From positions 1-12,414 of the forward strand of contig JAFSZQ010000031.1 of the NCBI GenBank assembly GCA_017458885.1: a DNA stretch of 12,414 nt, given 5' to 3'. This document shows, piece by piece, positions 7,789 to 12,414 of this stretch. Source of the DNA: Oscillospiraceae bacterium. Its GTDB lineage: Bacteria > Bacillota > Clostridia > Oscillospirales > Oscillospiraceae. The position numbers and the translations under genes are program-made. The notes beneath the pieces are model-generated. The model was not told the DNA's origin. It made no database searches and worked only from the letters and a program-made list of their open reading frames with translations. Position 1 is the stretch's first letter. Each line of letters starts with the position of its first letter.

Positions 7789-9246
7789 TTACGGGTCGAT
7801 ATACTTCATGCCGTCGAGCAGCTCCGAGTCGTAGTCCTCGGAGAGGCTCTCCGCCCAGTCGTTCGCGAGCTTGTTCGCCGCCAGCTCCTGCCAGTAGGCG
7901 TAGTCGCTGCGCGCGACGAAGTACATGACGTGGTAGCCGTAATCGGTCGCCACGATGCCCGTGTCGCCCGCCTGACGGCTCTCGTCGAAGCACCACGCCT
8001 CGAACGGCGCGACCATCTGACCCTTGTAAACGCCCTCGTACAGCCCGCCGTTCTCGGCGCTGCCGGTGTCGGTGGAGTTCTCCGTCGCCAGCGCGGCGAA
8101 GGCGTCCTCGGTCTGCTCGCCCGCCTGGAACTGCGCGAGCAGGTCGTTCGCCGTCTCCTCGTCGTCGACGAGGATGTGGCGCACGTCGACGGTATGGTAG
8201 TCGGCGACGGACTTGCCGTGATACACCACGACCATCGAGCCCATCGAGATGCCGTAGTAGGTGTAATCGAGCACGGCGGAGTCGCCCTCCTTGCGCGCGT
8301 CGTCAAAGAGCCACGCCGCAATGTCGGAGGACTCGGAGTAGTAGGCGTAGGTGCTCGAGTAGTTGGCGCCCGTTTCGTCCGCGATGGCTTTGAGCGTCTC
8401 GCTGCCGCTCTTGAGCCGCGCGAGCGCATCCTCGGCGGCTTCCTTTGCGGCGTCGATCCCGTCGCTGCCCTCGACCGCCTCGGTATCCTCCGTCGCCTCG
8501 ACCGCCTCCACGGCGTAGTCCGAGGCGGCGTAGATCGCGGCGTTGTAGCGCACCATCATATAGGCTTCGGGGTCGGCGTCGTACGCCGCCTGCAGCTCGG
8601 CTTCGTCGTAGCCGGACGCCTCGGAGCGGTAGGCGAGGTATGCATCGGAGAGCGCCGCGGCGCGCAGCGTCTTTTCAAAGCCGGAGCGGGTCACCAGACC
8701 GTTGAAGATCGCCTTGATATAGCCGCCCACGGTGTAGCCGTTGCTCGAGGCGGAGGACTTGAGCGAGTCCATCGTGCTGCTGACGGTCTCGTTCACCTCG
8801 TCGCCGCCGTCGTAGCCGGCTTCCTTCGCCGCCGCCGTGACCTTGGCGACGCGGTTGAGCGCGTCGAGCGTCTGCTCCGCGGCGTAGTCGTACCAGGTGG
8901 CGTAGTCCTCGCTCTCGGTGTACGCCTGATCGCGCAGCGAGACGCTCGAGTCGAGGTCTTCGTTGTCGTTGAGCGCGTTTGCGCGGATGTTGTAGTAATA
9001 GTACGCGGCGTCGGAGACGGAATACGTCTCGCCGTTCACGACCGCGGCGGAGGCGGAACGCTTGAACACGCCGGAGTTGTTCAGCAGCGTGAAGACGATG
9101 AACGCGACGACCAGCACCGCGCAGACGGCGAAGATCGCCGTGGCGCGGCGGGCGGCTCTCGCCTCCTCCTGCTCCTTCAGCGCCTTGGGGGTGACGTAAT
9201 CGACGCCGCGCTCCTGGCGGCTCTTCTTTTCTCTGGATGCACTCAT
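7789..9246 (-). CDS. Membrane-anchored parvulin-type peptidyl-prolyl isomerase (PrsA/SurA-like) with a degenerate first PPIase domain
   Basis: A 485-residue foldase for exported proteins. Residues 1-35 are basic and cytoplasmic, a membrane helix follows (about 36-55), and the rest lies outside the cell. No lipobox is present, unlike PrsA. After a SurA-N-like helical region (about 68-228) comes a degenerate parvulin copy (about 229-352). It is interrupted by a Glu/Ala-rich insert (AVEAVEATEDTEAVEG), and both family histidines are lost (RYNA for RHIL, GSMV for GYHV). An intact parvulin domain follows (about 353-443): VDVRHILVDDEE, FAALATENSTDTGSAENGGL, GQMVAPFEAW and GDTGIVATDYGYHVMYF. The start at 9246 is favoured by GAGAGGAAG (complement of 9257-9265) 10 nt upstream; an in-frame TTG at 9267 would swallow that site. 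It lies 90 nt downstream of upp and 1 nt before the DUF554 gene. Confidence 0.9.
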   Translation of the reverse strand: MSASREKKSRQERGVDYVTPKALKEQEEARAARRATAIFAVCAVLVVAFIVFTLLNNSGVFKRSASAAVVNGETYSVSDAAYYYYNIRANALNDNEDLDSSVSLRDQAYTESEDYATWYDYAAEQTLDALNRVAKVTAAAKEAGYDGGDEVNETVSSTMDSLKSSASSNGYTVGGYIKAIFNGLVTRSGFEKTLRAAALSDAYLAYRSEASGYDEAELQAAYDADPEAYMMVRYNAAIYAASDYAVEAVEATEDTEAVEGSDGIDAAKEAAEDALARLKSGSETLKAIADETGANYSSTYAYYSESSDIAAWLFDDARKEGDSAVLDYTYYGISMGSMVVVYHGKSVADYHTVDVRHILVDDEETANDLLAQFQAGEQTEDAFAALATENSTDTGSAENGGLYEGVYKGQMVAPFEAWCFDESRQAGDTGIVATDYGYHVMYFVARSDYAYWQELAANKLANDWAESLSEDYDSELLDGMKYIDP

Positions 9247-9273
9247 GGTTCGTTGACTTCCTCTCAAAATATT

Positions 9274-9301
9274 GTTATCTGATGTGGTCTTGTGATTTCA
9301 A
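9274..9301 (-). promoter_or_regulatory. Weak candidate promoter for the parvulin/DUF554 pair
   Basis: On the minus strand TTGAAA (complement of 9296-9301) and GATAAC (complement of 9274-9279) are 16 nt apart, within the A+T-rich 90-nt gap after upp. Each hexamer matches 4/6. It would let the foldase and DUF554 genes be expressed apart from tsaE-tsaB-upp. Tentative. Confidence 0.25.
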
Positions 9302-9316
9302 AGCCATATTTCGCGG

Positions 9317-9333
9317 TTGCCGCGCAGCGGCAA
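9317..9333. other. 7-bp GC-rich hairpin just after upp
   Basis: TTGCCGC (9317-9323) pairs perfectly with GCGGCAA (9327-9333) around a GCA loop, starting 3 nt past the upp stop on the minus strand. No T-run follows in either direction, so it is not a standard intrinsic terminator. It could protect or separate the mRNA segments between upp and the foldase gene, or be fortuitous in GC-rich DNA. Confidence 0.35.
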
Positions 9334-9336
9334 GGG

Positions 9337-9981
9337 TCATTTCGTTCCGAAGATGCGGTCGCCCGCGTCGCCGAGACCCGGGACGATGTACCCGCGCTCG
9401 TTGAGCTTTTCGTCCACCGCGCCGCAGAAGATGTCCACGTCGGGGTGCTTCTCGCGGATGCAGCGGATGCCCTCGGGCGCGGCGACGAGCACCATCAGCT
9501 TGATGTGCGTGCAGCCGCGTTTTTTCATCTCGCTGATCGCCGCGTCGGCGCTGCCGCCGGTGGCGAGCATCGGATCGACGATCATGATGTCGCGCGTGGC
9601 GATGTCGTGCGGCGTCTTGCAGAAGTAGACGTGCGGCTCGAGCGTCTCCTCGTCGCGGTACATCCCGATGTGCGCCACGCGTGCGGACGGGATCAGGCGC
9701 AGCACGCCGTCCACCAGCCCCAGCCCCGCGCGCAGGATGGGCACGACCGCGATCTTCTTGCCCGCAAGCGTCGGCATATCCGCGCCGCAGATGGGCGTTT
9801 CGATGTGCTTCGTCGTCAGCGGCAGGTCGCGCGTCGCCTCGTAGGTGATGAGCATCCCGATCTCGGACACCAGCTCGCGGAAATCCTTGGTGCTGGTGTT
9901 CTTGTTGCGCATGATGGTCAGCTTGTGCGCGACGAGGGGATGATCCATGACGTGGACGTGTGCGTCGTTCTCGTAAAACAT
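9337..9981 (-). CDS. upp: Uracil phosphoribosyltransferase (Upp)
   Basis: A 214-residue salvage enzyme that joins uracil and PRPP to make UMP and pyrophosphate. It opens with the family sequence [21 protein letters not shown] and contains [11 protein letters not shown] (82-92), the PRPP-binding loop [10 protein letters not shown] (136-145) and the uracil-site C-terminus [18 protein letters not shown] (197-214). Length is standard (about 208-214). The ATG at 9981 is set by GGAGG (complement of 9989-9993), 7 nt upstream. It lies 19 nt after tsaB on the same strand, so it is probably cotranscribed with tsaE-tsaB. No PyrR-type attenuator fits in that short gap. Function is near certain. Confidence 0.98.
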   Translation of the reverse strand: MFYENDAHVHVMDHPLVAHKLTIMRNKNTSTKDFRELVSEIGMLITYEATRDLPLTTKHIETPICGADMPTLAGKKIAVVPILRAGLGLVDGVLRLIPSARVAHIGMYRDEETLEPHVYFCKTPHDIATRDIMIVDPMLATGGSADAAISEMKKRGCTHIKLMVLVAAPEGIRCIREKHPDVDIFCGAVDEKLNERGYIVPGLGDAGDRIFGTK

Positions 9982-10000
9982 AGCGGTTCCTCCATCTATA

Positions 10001-10711
10001 TCAATGTTGCGTTGCTTCCCGTTTTGCCCGCTCGCGCTCCGCCTGCGAGGGGCGCAGGTACGCGATCGAAAGCTCCTGCGCGGAGCAGACCTCGCCGCGC
10101 GCCGCGGCGTCCGCCGCCGCCAGCGCCACGCCCACCGCGTCCTGATGCCGCAGCGCCTCCGGCGCGAGCGCGCACGCGACGCCGTTTTGCGTCAGGTATC
10201 CGTGCGCGAGCGCCGCCCCGTCGCCGAGGACGACCTTTTTTCGCGCGTCGCTTCGCAGTTCTTTCGCCAGCTCCTCCAGCGAGATCGCGCGGTCGGGGCA
10301 CAGGCGCTTCAAAACGCCGCCGTTCGCCTCGAAGAGCGCGTTGTAGACCTGCTCGCGCCGCGCGTCCATCGCGCACACGAGCAGCGCGCCGTCTAAATGC
10401 GCGAGGTTCCGCGCCATCGCCTCGAGCGTCGAGACGCCGACGCAGGGCTTGTCCGCCGTCCACGCGAGCCCCTTGAGCGCGCTCACGCCGATGCGCAGCC
10501 CCGTGAACGAGCCGGGACCGGCGGCGACGGCGCAGAGGCCGACGCTCTCCAACGGCAGCTCCGCGTTTTGCAGCATCGCATCCACCATCGGCAGCAGCGT
10601 GCGGCTGTGCGTCAGCCCCGTGTTCTGGAAGCTGCGCGAGAGCACCGCGCCGTCCTCGACGACCGCGCAGGACACGCTTTTCGCGGAGGTCTCGAGCGCG
10701 AGTATCCTCAT
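10001..10711 (-). CDS. tsaB: tRNA threonylcarbamoyladenosine biosynthesis protein TsaB
   Basis: A 236-residue ASKHA-fold protein that partners with TsaD and TsaE to place threonylcarbamoyl on A37 of ANN-decoding tRNAs (t6A). Key segments are [20 protein letters not shown] (1-20), the [12 protein letters not shown] helix (33-44) and [20 protein letters not shown] (65-84), all characteristic of TsaB. The C-terminal half ([14 protein letters not shown], then [19 protein letters not shown]) also fits. The start overlaps the tsaE stop as ATGA at 10708-10711, with a GGGGGTGG stretch just upstream. rimI, which often follows tsaB in Clostridia, is absent; upp comes next instead. tsaD is not in the window. 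Length is usual (about 230-240). Confidence 0.96.
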   Translation of the reverse strand: MRILALETSAKSVSCAVVEDGAVLSRSFQNTGLTHSRTLLPMVDAMLQNAELPLESVGLCAVAAGPGSFTGLRIGVSALKGLAWTADKPCVGVSTLEAMARNLAHLDGALLVCAMDARREQVYNALFEANGGVLKRLCPDRAISLEELAKELRSDARKKVVLGDGAALAHGYLTQNGVACALAPEALRHQDAVGVALAAADAAARGEVCSAQELSIAYLRPSQAERERAKREATQH

Positions 10712-11130
10712 TCGTCCACCCCCGTGACCGTGATGACGCGGCTGTCGTCCGTTTTCCCGCGCGCGATGTTTACCACGATGGCGCCTTCCGGCAGCGCGGA
10801 CGCGGCGCGCTCGCTCCACTCCACGGCGCAGATGCCGCCGCGCGCGAGGTAGTCGTCCCAGCCGAGGTCGTACAGCTCGTCCGCCGAGCGCAGGCGGTAG
10901 AGGTCGAAGTGGAACAGCGGCACATCGCCGTCGTACTCGTTGACGATGGTGAACGTGGGGCTCGTGACGCGCGCGCGGCAGCCCAGCCCGCGTGCAAGTC
11001 CGCGCGTGAGCGCCGTCTTGCCCATGCCGAGCGCGCCGGTGAACGCCACGACGTCGCCCGCGCGCAGGCGTCCCGCCAGCCGCTCGCCGAAGGCTTCGGT
11101 GTCGGCGGGACTGTTTGACGTGCAGCGCAT
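10708..11130 (-). CDS. tsaE: tRNA threonylcarbamoyladenosine biosynthesis ATPase TsaE
   Basis: A 140-residue P-loop ATPase that drives t6A synthesis with TsaB and TsaD. It has the Walker A GALGMGKT (32-39), the switch-region VTSPTF (55-60), then IVNEY and HFDLYRL (74-80) and ICAVEWSER near 106-114. Most TsaE proteins have an acidic residue second in the P-loop (G[ED]LGAGKT); here it is Ala, with Met in place of the second Ala. The essential Lys and Thr are kept. The ATG at 11130 has only a G-rich weak Shine-Dalgarno (complement of about 11137-11149). It is the first gene of the minus-strand unit, with a strong promoter at 11165-11193, and its stop overlaps the tsaB start by 4 nt. Confidence 0.95.
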   Translation of the reverse strand: MRCTSNSPADTEAFGERLAGRLRAGDVVAFTGALGMGKTALTRGLARGLGCRARVTSPTFTIVNEYDGDVPLFHFDLYRLRSADELYDLGWDDYLARGGICAVEWSERAASALPEGAIVVNIARGKTDDSRVITVTGVDE

Positions 11131-11164
11131 AGTGCGACCCCCATTCCACCCATTCTAAAAAAGC

Positions 11165-11193
11165 AGTATAGCACGCGCCTCACGGTTTGACAA
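11165..11193 (-). promoter_or_regulatory. Promoter of the tsaE-tsaB-upp unit
   Basis: On the minus strand TTGTCA (complement of 11188-11193) and TATACT (complement of 11165-11170) are 17 nt apart, with an extended -10 TGC before the -10 hexamer. Predicted start is near 11158, leaving a leader of about 28 nt. Its -35 box overlaps the -35 of the divergent SEDS promoter by 5 bp. Confidence 0.8.
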
Positions 11194-11214
11194 TTCTTTT
11201 TTTGATGGTATACT
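11187..11214 (+). promoter_or_regulatory. Promoter of the RodA/FtsW-like gene
   Basis: A consensus -35 TTGACA (11187-11192), a 16-nt spacer, an extended -10 TGG and -10 TATACT (11209-11214). Start predicted near 11221, leaving about 29 nt before the GTG at 11250. It shares -35 DNA with the tsaE promoter, so the two polymerases should compete. Confidence 0.85.
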
Positions 11215-11249
11215 ACAACCATTCCACACGAGAAAGGGGGCGGCTTGCC

Positions 11250-12410
11250 GTGCGTCGTCGAGGCTCCGGCGTCCTGATCGACCTGATGCGCCAGTCGGAT
11301 CTGGTGCTCTTCGCGCTCTGTTCGCTCGCGACGTTCTACGGGATGCTGCTCATCCTGAGCGCGACGCACACGGTCTACCACGGCTCGCTGCGCTACGTCG
11401 CCGTACAGGGCGTGGGTTATGTGCTGGGCACGGCGCTGTACTTCCTGCTCTCGCAGATCGACGTCGCGGAGGCGGGCGAGAAGTGGAAGTGGCTCTTCGC
11501 CTTCAACGCCGGCTTCATCCTGCTCCTGCTCACCCCGCTGGGGCTGACGCGCAACGGCAACCGCGCGTGGCTGGGGTTCGACGGTTTCCCGCTCCAGCTC
11601 CAGCCGGCGGAGGTCGTCAAGATCACGTTCATCGTCCTGCTGGCGTGGCAGCTCGTCTGGCTGCGCGAGGAGCGCGGGCTTTCGCGCTTTACCAGCGCCG
11701 TCCAGCCGGCGGCGCACGCGCTGTTCATGTTCTCGCTGTACTACGCCGTCTCGCGCGACGCGGGCAGCGGGCTGGTGTACCTGTTCGTGTTCGTGTGCAT
11801 GGCGTTCGCGGCGGGCATGGCGGCGCGCTGGCTGCTCCTCGGCGTCGGCGGCGCGGCGGCGGGGCTCGCCGCCGCGTGGTGGTTCCGGCTCCTGCGCGGC
11901 GACTGGTATAAGCGCCTCGCGGTGGTCTTCGACCACGAGTACGATCCGCTCGGCAAGGGCTGGCAGCAGACGCGCGGGATGCTCGCGCTCGGCAGCGGCG
12001 GCTGGACGGGGCAGGGGCTGTTCCGCGGCACGCTGACCCAGTCGCCCTACCGCTCGTCGCTCCCCGAGCGGCAGACGGACTATATTTTCTGTGTCTGCGG
12101 CGAGGAGCTGGGCTTCCTCGGCTGCGCGCTCGTCATCCTGCTGCTGCTCGCGATCGTCGTGCGGTGTCTGCTCGTCGCGCGCGACGCGCGCACGCCGATG
12201 GAGGGGCTGGTGTGCGTCGGCATGGCGGCGATGCTGATTTTCCAGACCGTGATGAACATCGGCATGTGCCTATTTCTGCTGCCGGTGGTCGGCCTGACGC
12301 TCCCGTTTTTCAGCTATGGCGGCACGTCGGTGATGACGTTATTCGCGGCGATGGGCGTGGTGTCTGGTATCAAAAAACGATCAAGGCCGGAATGGCTCAT
12401 GAACACATGA
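11250..12410 (+). CDS. SEDS family peptidoglycan polymerase, RodA/FtsW-like
   Basis: A polytopic protein of 386 residues with about ten membrane helices. SEDS proteins polymerise lipid II into glycan strands with a partner class B penicillin-binding protein. Family marks are GNRAWLGF (103-110), QPAEVVK (118-124), RDAGSGLVY (169-177), DPLGKGWQQTRGMLALGSGG (232-251), LPERQTDYIF (271-280, loop-4 region) and LPFFSYGGTSVMTLFAAMG (351-369). The SYGGTS ending is shared by RodA, FtsW and SpoVE, so I give no symbol; the short polar tails favour a RodA-like member. The frame is open from 11187, but that lies in the promoter. GTG at 11250 is chosen because it is downstream of the predicted transcript start and has AAAGGGGG 9 nt before it. 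ATG at 11286 is a weaker alternative with no visible site. Confidence 0.92.
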   Translation: MRRRGSGVLIDLMRQSDLVLFALCSLATFYGMLLILSATHTVYHGSLRYVAVQGVGYVLGTALYFLLSQIDVAEAGEKWKWLFAFNAGFILLLLTPLGLTRNGNRAWLGFDGFPLQLQPAEVVKITFIVLLAWQLVWLREERGLSRFTSAVQPAAHALFMFSLYYAVSRDAGSGLVYLFVFVCMAFAAGMAARWLLLGVGGAAAGLAAAWWFRLLRGDWYKRLAVVFDHEYDPLGKGWQQTRGMLALGSGGWTGQGLFRGTLTQSPYRSSLPERQTDYIFCVCGEELGFLGCALVILLLLAIVVRCLLVARDARTPMEGLVCVGMAAMLIFQTVMNIGMCLFLLPVVGLTLPFFSYGGTSVMTLFAAMGVVSGIKKRSRPEWLMNT

Positions 12411-12414
12411 AGAA
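12407..12414 (+). CDS. Possible first codons of a downstream gene (partial)
   Basis: ATG at 12407 overlaps the SEDS stop as ATGA and is followed by AAGAA at the window edge, reading Met-Lys-(Lys or Asn). This stop-start overlap is common in operons. SEDS genes are often followed by a class B penicillin-binding protein gene, but eight bases cannot identify the product. Confidence 0.3.

Noticed and set aside
8470..8530. Repetitive Glu/Ala-coding stretch as a possible DNA repeat or CRISPR fragment
   Set aside because: It encodes the acidic insert of the foldase in frame, and the repetition is imperfect codon-level low complexity.
7753..9282. 509-codon plus-strand frame opposite the parvulin gene
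   Set aside because: Composition is a mirror of the Asp/Glu-rich foldase codons; no motifs and no ribosome site.
10712..11149. Upstream extension of the tsaB frame, suggesting a fused tsaE-tsaB protein
   Set aside because: TsaE is encoded in a different frame there, and TsaB begins at its conserved MRILALETS at 10711.
11187..11249. TTG at 11187 or ATG at 11205 as start of the SEDS gene
   Set aside because: Both lie within the -35/-10 promoter and upstream of the predicted transcript start.

Overview
The window is 12.4 kb of G+C-rich DNA, roughly two thirds G+C by eye in coding regions, with short A+T-rich spacers. Gene content suggests a high-GC member of the Clostridia (Oscillospirales or Christensenellales type): a Gram-positive style HlyD/ATPase/FtsX-type exporter, an S-layer homology (SLH) protein, a RodA/FtsW-like SEDS protein, an EpsC-like serine acetyltransferase, ammonia-dependent AsnA, and strong Shine-Dalgarno sites. 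This lineage call is inferred from protein families, not from a marker gene. I see no rRNA, tRNA, CRISPR array, insertion sequence or integrase.

Layout. (1) 1-168: the 3' end of a serine O-acetyltransferase gene. It converges on asnA (196-1203, minus) and shares a bidirectional terminator with it. (2) 1204-1460: a regulatory spacer carrying the asnA promoter, a perfect 10-bp-arm palindrome and an 11-bp-phased direct repeat. (3) 1461-7061, plus: a tightly packed four-gene unit. It encodes a membrane-anchored adaptor with two lipoyl/barrel modules, an ABC ATPase, a MacB/YknZ-type permease and a secreted SLH-domain protein. The first three genes overlap by 1 and 4 nt, and the fourth follows 17 nt later. 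The unit ends in a second bidirectional terminator. (4) 7104-11130, minus (transcribed right to left): tsaE, tsaB, upp, a membrane-anchored parvulin foldase and a DUF554 membrane protein. (5) 11131-11249: a compact divergent promoter region in which the two -35 boxes are the same DNA. (6) 11250-12410, plus: a RodA/FtsW-like SEDS protein, followed by the likely first codons of another gene.

How the genes work together. The exporter genes and the SLH gene look like one envelope machine: the ATPase and permease drive export, the duplicated adaptor spans the space outside the membrane, and the SLH protein is held on the cell wall. Whether the SLH protein is a partner, a sensor or just a co-expressed surface protein cannot be told from sequence. 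The minus-strand cluster combines tRNA t6A synthesis (TsaE, TsaB), uracil salvage (Upp) and extracytoplasmic protein folding (parvulin). The SEDS gene belongs to peptidoglycan synthesis. The least ordinary features are the duplicated adaptor with its SLH partner and two-signal promoter region, the parvulin with one dead and one intact domain, and the shared -35 divergent promoters. Most of the rest is housekeeping.
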